7,260 bases of DNA from Pseudonocardiales bacterium (GCA_025465385.1 JAODNG010000399.1:1-7260), one strand, 5' to 3'. Counted from the first letter of the stretch, positions 1 through 6,660 are shown. Made by a program: numbers and translations. Notes: a model not told the origin generated them from the sequence alone.

Positions 1-38
1 GGCCACCGGTATGGCGTGGCCAGTGAGGTGTCAGGTGC

Positions 39-1397
39 TCATAGCGACGCTATGAGTCGCTCCACGCGCTCGTCGACGGCGCGGAACGGGTCTTTGCACA
101 GCACGGTCCGCTGGGCCTGGTCGTTGAGCTTGAGGTGCACCCAGTCCACGGTGAAGTCGCGGCCGGCGGCCTGAGCGGCGGCGATGAAGTCGCCGCGGAG
201 CTTAGCCCGGGTGGTGGCCGGCGGGGTGTCCTTGGCCGCCTCGATCTCGCCGTCGTCGGTTACCCGGTCGACCAGCGCCTTGCGCTGCAGCAGGTCGAAC
301 CGCCCGCGGCCGCGCCGGATGTCGTGGTAGGCAAGGTCCAGTTGAGCGATCCGCGCGTTGGACAGGTCCATCCGATGCTTGGCTCGGTAGCGCTCAATCA
401 GCCGGTGCTTGATGGCCCAGTCGATCTCACGGTCGATCAGGCCGAGATCCTGCTGCTCCACCGCGTTCAAAGTGCGGTCCCACAACTCCATGACCCGATC
501 GGTCAGCGGGTCGGACCCGCGCTGTGCGACGTGATCCGCAGCACGCGCGTAGTACTCCCGTTGGATATCCAACGCCGAGGCCTCGCGTCCGCCGGCCAAC
601 CGCACCCCGCGCCGGCCGGTGAGGTCGTGGCTGATCTCGCGGATCGCCCGGATCGGGTTGTCCAAGGTGAAGTCACGGAATGCGACGCCCTCCTCGATCA
701 TCTCCAAGACCAGGTTGGCGGTGCCGACCTTGAGCAAGGTGGTCACCTCTGACATGTTCGAATCCCCGACGATGACGTGCAGGCGGCGGTACCGCTCGGC
801 GTCGGCATGTGGCTCATCGCGGGTGTTGATGATCGGGCGGGACCGGGTCGTCGCCGAGGAAACCCCCTCCCAGATGTGTTCAGCGCGCTGCGACAGGCAG
901 TACACCGCGCCGCGCGGTGTCTGCAGCACCTTTCCCGCGCCACAGATCAGCTGCCGGGTCACCAGGAAGGGCAGCAGCACATCGGCGATCCGGGAGAACT
1001 CACCGGCTCGCCCGACCAGATAGTTCTCGTGGCAGCCGTAGGAGTTACCCGCGGAGTCGGTGTTGTTCTTGAACAAGAAGATGTCCCCGCCGATACCCTC
1101 GTCGGCCAGCCGCCGCTCGGCGTCGACCAGCAGGTCCTCGAGGATCCGTTCGCCGGCCTTGTCGTGGGTCACCAGCTGAGCCAGGTCGTCGCATTCGGCG
1201 GTGGCGTACTCCGGGTGTGAGCCCACGTCGAGATAGAGCCGGGAGCCGTTGCGCAAAAAGACATTGGATGAGCGACCCCACGACACCACTCGGCGAAACA
1301 GGTAACGGGCCACCTCGTCCGGGGACAACCTGCGCTGGCCATGGAAGGTGCAGGTAACCCCGAACTCGGTTTCAATGCCGAAGATTCGCCGCTGCAT
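39..1397 (-). CDS. pafA: Pup--protein ligase PafA
   Basis: PafA joins the C-terminal glutamate of Pup to lysine side chains of target proteins, using ATP, and so marks them for the Mpa-proteasome in the cytoplasm. The 452-residue product belongs to the glutamine-synthetase-like PafA/Dop fold. Visible marks are the N-terminal MQRRIFGIETEFG with metal-binding E9, the LYLDVGSHPE segment with catalytic D57, KNNTDSAGNSYGCHENY at about 110-126, and INTRDEPHADAERYRRLHVI at about 190-209. There is no Dop-type insertion before D57, which separates it from Dop. The frame stays open 18 codons upstream to 1451, but the ATG at 1397 gives the same start and length as the M. tuberculosis protein as I remember it, so I chose it. 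The gene ends ERLIASL and then TGA. It is transcribed away from the PAP2-DAGK gene and probably carries its own promoter just upstream. Confidence 0.97.
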   Translation of the reverse strand: MQRRIFGIETEFGVTCTFHGQRRLSPDEVARYLFRRVVSWGRSSNVFLRNGSRLYLDVGSHPEYATAECDDLAQLVTHDKAGERILEDLLVDAERRLADEGIGGDIFLFKNNTDSAGNSYGCHENYLVGRAGEFSRIADVLLPFLVTRQLICGAGKVLQTPRGAVYCLSQRAEHIWEGVSSATTRSRPIINTRDEPHADAERYRRLHVIVGDSNMSEVTTLLKVGTANLVLEMIEEGVAFRDFTLDNPIRAIREISHDLTGRRGVRLAGGREASALDIQREYYARAADHVAQRGSDPLTDRVMELWDRTLNAVEQQDLGLIDREIDWAIKHRLIERYRAKHRMDLSNARIAQLDLAYHDIRRGRGRFDLLQRKALVDRVTDDGEIEAAKDTPPATTRAKLRGDFIAAAQAAGRDFTVDWVHLKLNDQAQRTVLCKDPFRAVDERVERLIASL

Positions 1398-1404
1398 GCC
1401 TTCC

Positions 1405-1410
1405 ACCCTA
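1405..1410 (-). promoter_or_regulatory. Candidate -10 box of pafA (leaderless start)
   Basis: On the minus strand the hexamer TAGGGT fits the actinobacterial -10 pattern TANNNT. Seven bases (GGAAGGC) separate it from the A of the pafA ATG, so transcription would begin at or next to the start codon. The GGAAGG between them could also act as a poor ribosome site if transcription starts further upstream. No convincing -35 is seen. Confidence 0.4.
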
Positions 1411-1417
1411 GGCCGCT

Positions 1418-1439
1418 GGAGGCGTCCTGCAGGGCCTCC
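1418..1439. repeat. Inverted repeat in the pafA / PAP2-DAGK divergent gap
   Basis: The arms GGAGGC (1418-1423) and GCCTCC (1434-1439) enclose a perfect 8-bp palindrome CCTGCAGG (1426-1433), offset by two bases. The element lies in the 67-bp gap between two divergent start codons and covers the expected -35 zone of both candidate promoters. It may be an operator, though short GC-rich repeats also arise by chance. Confidence 0.35.
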
Positions 1440-1452
1440 GTACGGGCTCACT

Positions 1453-1458
1453 TAAGCT
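1453..1458 (+). promoter_or_regulatory. Candidate -10 box of the PAP2-DAGK gene (leaderless start)
   Basis: TAAGCT matches TANNNT and ends six bases before the GTG at 1465, the spacing expected when transcription begins on the start codon. No Shine-Dalgarno sequence precedes this GTG, which agrees with a leaderless mRNA. Confidence 0.45.
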
Positions 1459-1464
1459 GTAACG

Positions 1465-2958
1465 GTGCAGGACTGGTTGCGCAAAGTAGCGCAAGAGATC
1501 AACCGGGTCGACCGAGAGTTGGTACGCCGCAGCGCGATAATCCCGCACTGGCCGGCCGACGGTGTTTTGAGGGCCCTCTCCACGGCCGCCAACCACAGCT
1601 TGCTGTGGTTGGCGGTGGCTGCCGTGCTGGCCAGCCGCAAGGGTTCGACCCGGCGCGGCGCACTGCGCGGAGTGGCGGCGATCGGTGGGGCCAGTTGCAC
1701 CATCAACGCCCTGGCCAAACCGTTGCTGCCGCGCCGCCGGCCGGCCTACGACGATCTCCCAGTGGCGCGCCGGCTGGCTCTGCGCAATCACCCGAGATCA
1801 TCGTCGTTTCCCTCCGGCCACGCGGCGTCGGCGGCGGCATTCGCCACTGCGGTGACGATGGAAAACCCCGCGGTCGGGCTGGCGGTGGCTCCGGTCGCGG
1901 CAGCGGTGGCCTACTCCCGGGTGCATACCGGAGCGCACTGGCCTTCCGATGTGGCTGCCGGCGCGCTGATGGGCACCGGTATCGCGCTGGCCACCCGGTT
2001 GTGGTGGCCGTTGCGGATCGGTGAATCCGCCGAGAGCAGTTACCGGGCGCAGGTGCCCGCGCTGCCCGACGGTGCGGGCCTGTGGGTGATGATCAACCCT
2101 TGCTCCGGACCTGAGGGTGAGGACCCCAGCGCGGAGCTGGCCGCTGTCTGGCCGGCAGCCCGGCTGTTGTTCGCCGAACCTGACGGCGATCTGGCCAAGC
2201 AGTTGGAGGCAGAGCTGGACGCGGCCGAGGAACCGGTGCGTGCACTGGGCGTCGCTGGCGGCGACGGCACGGTGGCGGCCGTCGCGGCGGTGGCCGCCAG
2301 CCGGGGATTGCCGCTGGTGGTGGTGCCGGCCGGCACGCTGAACCACTTCGCTCGCGACATCGGAGTGGCCGAGCTGTCTGACGTTGTCGAGGCGGTGCGC
2401 GACGGCAGCGCGATCGCGGTGGACCTGGGCGCGGTGCAGATCGACGACGCGCCGCCACACTCGTTCGTCAACACCGCCAGCCTCGGTGGATACCCGGACC
2501 TGGTACAGCTGCGCGAGCGCGGGGAAGCGCACTGGGGTAAATGGCCGGCCGCCGCACTCGCCCTGATCCGAGTACTCCGAGAGGCGGATCCGCTGGTGGC
2601 CCGCATCGACGGCATTCCCCGCAAGGTGTGGCTGGTGTTCGTGGGCAACGGGCTCTACCGGCCCCGCGGTTTCGCCGCCGCGGCCCGACACCGGCTGGAT
2701 TCCGGGCTGATCGACGTTCGTTACGTCCGTGCCGACGTGTGGTTGTCCCGGACCCGGTTTGTCGTGGGGGCGCTGGCCGGAGCGCTGCAGCGCAGCCGCA
2801 CCTACGTCCAGCGGGAAAGTGCCGAGTTGCGAGTAGAGGTCCTCGGACGGCCGCTAGCGCTAGCCACTGACGGTGAGGTCATCGCGGAGGGCCGCAAGTT
2901 CCGCTTCTTCACCCGACCCGCTGCGCTGACGGTGTATCGGCCGGACCCGGAGGACTGA
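1465..2958 (+). CDS. PAP2 phosphatase / diacylglycerol kinase fusion protein
   Basis: A 497-residue two-domain membrane-associated lipid enzyme. The N-terminal half (about 1-183) is a PAP2-type phosphatase with all three signature motifs: K85-X6-RP, PSGH at 116-119, and SR-X5-H-X3-D at 151-162. Hydrophobic stretches near 45-56, 67-84, 120-150 and 163-180 are likely membrane segments. The C-terminal half is a diacylglycerol kinase catalytic domain of the DgkB/YegS/sphingosine-kinase type, with INPCSG at 210-215, GGDGT at 265-269, PAGTLNHFARDIG at 288-300, and a late TDGE at 468-471. Family knowledge suggests dephosphorylation of a lipid phosphate by the first domain and ATP-dependent phosphorylation of diacylglycerol or a related lipid by the second. 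The true substrates cannot be read from sequence. The GTG at 1465 is used because the family-like N-terminus begins there and a -10 lies just upstream. It runs opposite to its proteasome neighbours and converges on prcA. Confidence 0.9.
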   Translation: MQDWLRKVAQEINRVDRELVRRSAIIPHWPADGVLRALSTAANHSLLWLAVAAVLASRKGSTRRGALRGVAAIGGASCTINALAKPLLPRRRPAYDDLPVARRLALRNHPRSSSFPSGHAASAAAFATAVTMENPAVGLAVAPVAAAVAYSRVHTGAHWPSDVAAGALMGTGIALATRLWWPLRIGESAESSYRAQVPALPDGAGLWVMINPCSGPEGEDPSAELAAVWPAARLLFAEPDGDLAKQLEAELDAAEEPVRALGVAGGDGTVAAVAAVAASRGLPLVVVPAGTLNHFARDIGVAELSDVVEAVRDGSAIAVDLGAVQIDDAPPHSFVNTASLGGYPDLVQLRERGEAHWGKWPAAALALIRVLREADPLVARIDGIPRKVWLVFVGNGLYRPRGFAAAARHRLDSGLIDVRYVRADVWLSRTRFVVGALAGALQRSRTYVQRESAELRVEVLGRPLALATDGEVIAEGRKFRFFTRPAALTVYRPDPED

Positions 2959-2959
2959 G

Positions 2960-2974
2960 GACGACCACGTCGTC
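2960..2974. terminator. Short hairpin between convergent PAP2-DAGK and prcA
   Basis: GACGAC-CAC-GTCGTC is a six-base-pair stem with a three-base loop in the 14-bp gap between the two facing stop codons. It could weakly terminate both transcripts, but it is short and has no T-run. Confidence 0.25.
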
Positions 2975-3785
2975 AGAGGCCGGTGCCGGGCTCCCCGTCG
3001 GCACCGTCGCCTTCGGTGGGTGACTCCGCTGGCGTCGCGCCCGCGTCTTCGGTAGGCGCAGCCTCAGCGGTCGGGATGTCGGTGCTGCTGAGCAGTGCGG
3101 TGAGAGCAGCCCCGGTGATGCGGCGGAAGGCCCGGCGTGGACGGGACCGGTCCAGCACCGCGACCTCGAGCTGACCGACTCCCAGAGTGCGAGTGCCGGC
3201 CCCGTTGACGCTGGTGGAGACTGAGCTCAGGGCGGCCACCGCGGCGGCGACGGCCTCGGCGGTGTCCATCTCCTGCCGGAAGGATTCCTTGAGCGCCGTG
3301 GAGATGACGTCAGCCTGGCCGCCCATCACGACGAAGTCCGGCTCGTCACCGATCGAACCGTCGTAGGTCAGGTGGTAAAGCTGATCGGAGTCCGGGTTGG
3401 CGCCCACTTCGGCCACGCACAGCTCCACCTCAAAGGGCTTGTGCTGCTCTGAGAAGATCGTGCCCAGAGTCTGCGCGTAGGCGTTGGCCAGGGCCCGTCC
3501 GGTCACATCCCGCCGGTCGTAGGAGTAGCCGCGGACATCGGCGTGCCGGATCCCGGCTTGGCGGAGGTTCTCGTACTCGTTGTAACGGCCGACGGCGGCG
3601 AAGCCGATGCGATCGTAGATTTCCGAGACCTTATGCAGTGCGGTGGACAGGTTCTCGGCGACGAACAGCACCCCGCGGGAGTAACTGAGCACGACGACAC
3701 CGCGACCTCGAGCGATGCCCTTGCGGGCGAGCTCCGAGCGGTCGCGCATGACCTGCTCGACCGAGGCGTAGAACGGCATCGTCAC
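2973..3785 (-). CDS. prcA: 20S proteasome alpha subunit PrcA
   Basis: PrcA forms the outer, gate-forming heptameric rings of the bacterial 20S proteasome, which stack on the PrcB rings and receive substrates from Mpa. Visible family marks are EQVMRDRSELARKGIARGRG at about 10-29, the YDRRDVTGRALANAYAQTLG block at about 89-108, VELCVAEVG near 120-128, YDGSIGDEPDFVVMGG near 141-156, and RPRRAFRRITG near the C-terminus. I place the start at the GTG at 3785 (270 residues). It makes the N-terminus the same length as M. tuberculosis PrcA and has AGGAG eight bases upstream. The in-frame ATG at 3779 lacks that spacing, and the GTG at 3845 would add a proline-rich extension. The last 38 residues or so are an acidic Ala/Pro/Glu/Gly tail, making the protein about 20 residues longer than the M. 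tuberculosis one. It follows prcB by 52 nt and is surely co-transcribed. Confidence 0.95.
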   Translation of the reverse strand: MTMPFYASVEQVMRDRSELARKGIARGRGVVVLSYSRGVLFVAENLSTALHKVSEIYDRIGFAAVGRYNEYENLRQAGIRHADVRGYSYDRRDVTGRALANAYAQTLGTIFSEQHKPFEVELCVAEVGANPDSDQLYHLTYDGSIGDEPDFVVMGGQADVISTALKESFRQEMDTAEAVAAAVAALSSVSTSVNGAGTRTLGVGQLEVAVLDRSRPRRAFRRITGAALTALLSSTDIPTAEAAPTEDAGATPAESPTEGDGADGEPGTGL

Positions 3786-3793
3786 AGCGGGAG

Positions 3794-3798
3794 CTCCT
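3794..3798 (-). promoter_or_regulatory. Ribosome binding site deciding the prcA start
   Basis: AGGAG on the minus strand lies eight bases before the GTG at 3785. This supports the GTG over the ATG two codons later, from which the site would be 14 bases away. Confidence 0.6.
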
Positions 3799-3837
3799 GG
3801 GTGAGACGGATCTTGTGGGAAGAAGGGCGAGGCGGCG

Positions 3838-4707
3838 TCAGCCACCGGGTTTGTGTTTGCGGGTTTCCACCACCAGATCGGCGACGTGACCGGCTTGCTC
3901 GTCGGACATCCGGACGGCCCCGTCCGCCGCGGTCACCGTGACCACCACGGGGTAGATCCGGCGGACCGGGTCCAGCCCGCCGGTCGCGCTGTCGTCGTCG
4001 GCGGCGTCGTAGAGAGCCTCCATGGCGACCCGGACGGCGGCGTCGCTCTCCATCATCGGATCATGCAGCTTTTTCATCGATGAGCGGGCGAACAACGAAC
4101 CTGAGCCCACCGAGTGGTATCCGAGCGTTTCGTCGTACCGGCCGCCGACGACGTCGTAGGAGACGATGCGACCGGCCCGGTCCGGATCGGTCGTATCAAG
4201 GTCGTAGCCGACGAACAGCGGCACCGCCGCCAGCCCCCGCATGGCACCTTCGAGGTTGCCCCGAACCATGCCGGCGAGCCTGTTTGCTTTGCCGTCCAGG
4301 GTCAGCTGCACCCCTTCGATCTTCTCGTAGTGCTGCAGTTCGACGGCGAACAATCGCACCATCTCCACCGCGACGGCAGCCGTCCCGGCGATACCCACCG
4401 CGGAGTAGTCATCGACGACGAACACTTTCTCCATGTCGCGCTGGGCTATCAGGTTGCCGGCCGTCGCTCGGCGGTCCCCCGCGATGAGCACTCCACCGCG
4501 GAAGACGGCCGCCACGATGGTCGTGCCGTGCCGGCTGACCACCGGTTCAGCGCCAGCCGGAACTGTGCCCGCTCCGCTCACTCCCCGTCCTGGCAACAGC
4601 TCAGGGGACGTCGCAGCAAGGAAATCGGTGAATGACGAGCTGCCCACCATGAAGTACGACGCCGGCAGGGCTGCGCCCGGATAGCGTCCGACCGAGGACT
4701 GGTCCAT
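3838..4707 (-). CDS. prcB: 20S proteasome beta subunit PrcB (precursor)
   Basis: PrcB forms the two inner heptameric rings and carries the proteolytic sites. It is made as a precursor and cuts itself before the nucleophilic threonine: here HG|TTIVA, with Thr at residue 62 from the chosen start. Counting from that Thr, D17 and K33 of the active site are present in AGDRRATAG and RDMEKV. The 61-residue propeptide keeps the conserved SSFTDFL and SPELLPG stretch. Later marks are GIAGTAAVAVE, the YHSVGSGSLFARSSMKK segment and ALYDAADDDSATGG. The ATG at 4707 gives 289 residues, close to the M. tuberculosis length. The GTG at 4743 in the same frame would add an arginine-rich leader and overrun the AGGAGA ribosome site, so I rejected it. 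prcB lies 113 nt downstream of pup and 52 nt upstream of prcA. Confidence 0.96.
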   Translation of the reverse strand: MDQSSVGRYPGAALPASYFMVGSSSFTDFLAATSPELLPGRGVSGAGTVPAGAEPVVSRHGTTIVAAVFRGGVLIAGDRRATAGNLIAQRDMEKVFVVDDYSAVGIAGTAAVAVEMVRLFAVELQHYEKIEGVQLTLDGKANRLAGMVRGNLEGAMRGLAAVPLFVGYDLDTTDPDRAGRIVSYDVVGGRYDETLGYHSVGSGSLFARSSMKKLHDPMMESDAAVRVAMEALYDAADDDSATGGLDPVRRIYPVVVTVTAADGAVRMSDEQAGHVADLVVETRKHKPGG

Positions 4708-4719
4708 CGGCTGTGATCG

Positions 4720-4725
4720 TCTCCT
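4720..4725 (-). promoter_or_regulatory. Ribosome binding site of prcB
   Basis: AGGAGA on the minus strand precedes the ATG at 4707 by 12 bases. This is rather long but usable, and no other start codon in frame lies at closer spacing. It argues against the upstream GTG at 4743. Confidence 0.5.
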
Positions 4726-4770
4726 AGCTTCCCGTTGTCGCACTCTCTCAGGTACCAGTCTGTCGTGCGC

Positions 4771-4785
4771 CAGTCACTGACTGTA
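4771..4785 (-). promoter_or_regulatory. Candidate internal prcBA promoter with overlapping palindrome
   Basis: On the minus strand TACAGT (4785-4780) fits the -10 pattern TANNNT. It overlaps a perfect inverted repeat, CAGTCA-C-TGACTG on the plus strand at 4771-4783. A further CAGTC half-site lies at 4756-4760. A start here would give a leader of about 65 nt for prcB. No clear -35 is seen, so the call is tentative. Confidence 0.3.
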
Positions 4786-4820
4786 GGACAACATGATGCC
4801 TGGACCGCTTGACCGGCCTG

Positions 4821-5012
4821 TCACTGGCCGCCCTTTTGGACATAGGCCCGGACGAAATCCTCGGCGTTCTCTTCGAGCACATCGTCGATCTCGTCAAGGA
4901 TCGCGTCCACATCCTCGCCGAGCTTCTCCCGACGTTCCTGACCAGCGGGCGCACCATCGTTGGCCTCGTCGTCGCCACCGCCGCCTTGGCGTTGTACCTT
5001 TTCCTGGGACAT
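4821..5012 (-). CDS. pup: Prokaryotic ubiquitin-like protein Pup
   Basis: Pup is the small, largely disordered tag that PafA attaches to lysines and that Mpa recognises through a coiled-coil interaction. The 63-residue product has a Gly-rich N-terminus (GGGGDDE), the conserved AGQERREKL block at 23-31, the helical Mpa-binding stretch LDEIDDVLEENAEDF at 39-53 and the C-terminus FVRAYVQKGGQ. It ends in Gln, so Dop must deamidate it to Glu before PafA can use it. The frame is open further upstream to a TTG at 5090, but the ATG at 5012 has GGGAGG four bases before it and gives the usual family length. It lies between dop and prcB on the same strand. Confidence 0.97.
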   Translation of the reverse strand: MSQEKVQRQGGGGDDEANDGAPAGQERREKLGEDVDAILDEIDDVLEENAEDFVRAYVQKGGQ

Positions 5013-5016
5013 TTCG

Positions 5017-5022
5017 CCTCCC
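5017..5022 (-). promoter_or_regulatory. Strong ribosome binding site of pup
   Basis: GGGAGG on the minus strand is four bases (CGAA) from the pup ATG. It is the best Shine-Dalgarno match in the window, which fits the need for plentiful Pup, and it excludes the upstream TTG. Confidence 0.7.
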
Positions 5023-5044
5023 GGACCGAGTTGTCTCTGCCCAA

Positions 5045-5050
5045 ACACTA
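5045..5050 (-). promoter_or_regulatory. Candidate -10 box of pup
   Basis: TAGTGT on the minus strand fits TANNNT. A purine seven bases downstream would start an RNA with a leader of about 26 nt that contains the GGGAGG site. The 101-bp gap after dop leaves room for a promoter. No clear -35 is found. Confidence 0.4.
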
Positions 5051-5113
5051 CCCAGCAACCCCGACAACCAGTACCCACCAGCGCTGACAAACGTCGCTAG
5101 GCCAGTCCGGTCA

Positions 5114-6637
5114 TCAGCCTCGGGTGAGCGCCGCGACCAGTTCCGCGGCCGTGCTCGAGGCGTCCAGCAGCGCGCCGACGTGCGCGCGGGTACCCCGCAG
5201 CGGTTCGAGCGTCGGGATCCGCACCAGTGACTCGCGGCCGAGATCGAAGATCACCGAATCCCACGATGCGGCGGCCACCTCGGTGGCGTAGCGCTCCAAA
5301 CACCGACCGCGGAAGTAGGCGCGGGTGTCCTCCGGTGGCCGGGTGATAGCTGCCCGCACCTCTTCCTCGGTCACCAGCCGTTTCATTGAGCCACGGGCCA
5401 CCAGTCGGTTGTACAAGCCCTTGTGCATCCGCACGTCGGAGTACTGCAGATCCACCAGCTGCAACCGCGGTGAGGCCCAGCCCAGACCGTCCCGAGCTCG
5501 GTAGCCCTCGAGTAGCCGGAGCTTGGCCGGCCAGTCCAGCCGGTCGGCGCACTCCATCGGGTCCCGCGCGAGCGCGTCGAGCACCTCACCCCAGGTACTC
5601 AGGACCTGTTCGGCCATGTCGGCACTGTCGTCTGTCGCGCCATCCGGGCCGCCATTGCGGGCGAAGAACCGCGCGACCCTCTCGTGGTAGGCCCGTTGCA
5701 GATCCAGGCCGGTGAGCTGGCGGCCACCGGCCACTTCCACCGTCGCCTTCAGGGACGGGTCGTGGCTGATCGTGTGCACTGCTCGGACCGCATCGACCAG
5801 GCGCAGGTCGTCGAAGCGTTCGCCGGCTTCGATCAGATCCAGCACCAACGCTGTGGTACCGACCTTGAGGTAGGTGGAGTATTCAGCGAGGTTGGCGTCA
5901 CCGATGATGACGTGCAACCGCCGGTACTTGTCGGCGTCGGCGTGCGGCTCGTCTCGGGTGTTGATGATGCCGCGCTTGAGGGTCGTCTCCAGACCGACCT
6001 CGACCTCGATGTAGTCCGCCCGCTGGGACAGCTGGAAGCCCGGCTGCTCCCCCGCTGGCCCGATGCCCACTCGACCGGACCCGCAGAACACTTGGCGGGA
6101 GGCGAAGAACGGGGTCAATCCCGCTATGACCAGCGTGAACGGCGTGGAGCGCGACATCAGGTAGTTCTCGTGCGTGCCGTAGGAGGCGCCCTTGCCGTCG
6201 ACGTTGTTCTTGTACAGCTGAAACGGCGGCTGGTCGGGCACGGTACGGGCGCGTAACGCGGCTTCTTCCATGATCCGCTCGCCGGCCTTGTCCCAGATCA
6301 CCGCGTCACGCGGGTTGGTGACCTCAGGGCCGGAGAACTCCGGGTGGGCGTGGTCGACGTAGAGCCGGGCGCCGTTGGTGAGGATGACGTTGGCTGCACC
6401 CAGATCGTCCAGTTCCGGATCGGGTTGGGCGAGTCCGGGCACTCCCAGGTCGAACCCGCGGGCGTCGCGCAGCGGGGACTCGACCTCGTAGTCCCATCGG
6501 GCTCGCTTGGCTCGCGGTACTTCGGCCGCCGCGGCGTAAGCCAGCACAACCTGAGTCGAGGTCAGAACTGGGTTGGCGGTGCTGTCCCCGGGCACTGAGA
6601 TGCCGTACTCCACCTCGGTGCCGATGATCCGGCGCAT
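5114..6637 (-). CDS. dop: Pup deamidase/depupylase Dop
   Basis: Dop hydrolyses the C-terminal Gln of Pup to Glu, making it ligatable, and also cleaves Pup from substrates. It is a PafA paralogue that binds ATP. The 507-residue product begins MRRIIGTEVEYGIS with the metal-binding glutamates E8 and E10. It has the Dop-specific insertion at about 39-80 (RAKRARWDYEVESPLRDARG is inside it), catalytic D95 in RLYVDHAHPE, KNNVDGKGASYGTHENYLM at about 143-161, and INTRDEPHADADKYRRLHVI at about 225-244. The C-terminal part holds LVDLQYSDVR and the WDSVIFDLG and RIPTLEPLRG blocks typical of Dop. It ends in two successive stops (TGATGA). The ATG at 6637 matches the family start. It has no ribosome site but a -10 box at leaderless distance. 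The neighbour upstream is a divergent PIN-like gene, not mpa directly. Confidence 0.96.
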   Translation of the reverse strand: MRRIIGTEVEYGISVPGDSTANPVLTSTQVVLAYAAAAEVPRAKRARWDYEVESPLRDARGFDLGVPGLAQPDPELDDLGAANVILTNGARLYVDHAHPEFSGPEVTNPRDAVIWDKAGERIMEEAALRARTVPDQPPFQLYKNNVDGKGASYGTHENYLMSRSTPFTLVIAGLTPFFASRQVFCGSGRVGIGPAGEQPGFQLSQRADYIEVEVGLETTLKRGIINTRDEPHADADKYRRLHVIIGDANLAEYSTYLKVGTTALVLDLIEAGERFDDLRLVDAVRAVHTISHDPSLKATVEVAGGRQLTGLDLQRAYHERVARFFARNGGPDGATDDSADMAEQVLSTWGEVLDALARDPMECADRLDWPAKLRLLEGYRARDGLGWASPRLQLVDLQYSDVRMHKGLYNRLVARGSMKRLVTEEEVRAAITRPPEDTRAYFRGRCLERYATEVAAASWDSVIFDLGRESLVRIPTLEPLRGTRAHVGALLDASSTAAELVAALTRG

Positions 6638-6643
6638 ACCCGC

Positions 6644-6649
6644 AGCGTA
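6644..6649 (-). promoter_or_regulatory. Candidate -10 box of dop (leaderless start)
   Basis: TACGCT on the minus strand fits TANNNT, with six bases (GCGGGT) before the ATG at 6637. Transcription would begin at the start codon. The last base of the box adjoins the 12-bp inverted-repeat arm at 6649-6660. Confidence 0.45.
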
Positions 6650-6660
6650 CGTCTCCGGAG
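6649..6660 (+). repeat. Left arm of a 12-bp perfect inverted repeat
   Basis: ACGTCTCCGGAG here is the exact reverse complement of CTCCGGAGACGT at 6737-6748, with 76 bp between. The pairing stops at the next base on both sides. This arm touches the dop -10 box and contains the 8-bp palindrome CTCCGGAG. Confidence 0.6.

Noticed and set aside
1..38. Minus-strand GTG GCC at the very edge (6 to 1), possibly the first codons of pafB, which often follows pafA
   Set aside because: Two codons without a ribosome site are not evidence of a gene. The sequence to the left is needed.
135..1220. Plus-strand frames opposite pafA
   Set aside because: They are antisense to a conserved enzyme in GC-rich DNA, with no family resemblance.
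1341..2024. Plus-strand 227-residue frame over the pafA start and the PAP2 domain
   Set aside because: It is a shadow in another frame of two well-supported genes, with biased low-information composition.
1798..2691. Long minus-strand frame opposite the PAP2-DAGK gene
   Set aside because: It has Arg/Gly/His-rich composition with no recognisable motif. The opposite strand carries all motifs of two enzyme domains.
2853..2864. 12-bp palindrome GCTAGCGCTAGC with two CTAG words
   Set aside because: It falls within the P-L-A-L-A codons near the end of the kinase domain and is far from any promoter. Coding repetition is enough to explain it.
4809..5087. Plus-strand frame antisense to all of pup, coding for a hydrophobic 92-residue peptide
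   Set aside because: It starts with TTG without a ribosome site and mirrors the highly conserved pup codons. The hydrophobic run is what the reverse complement of acidic and Gln/Lys-rich codons produces.
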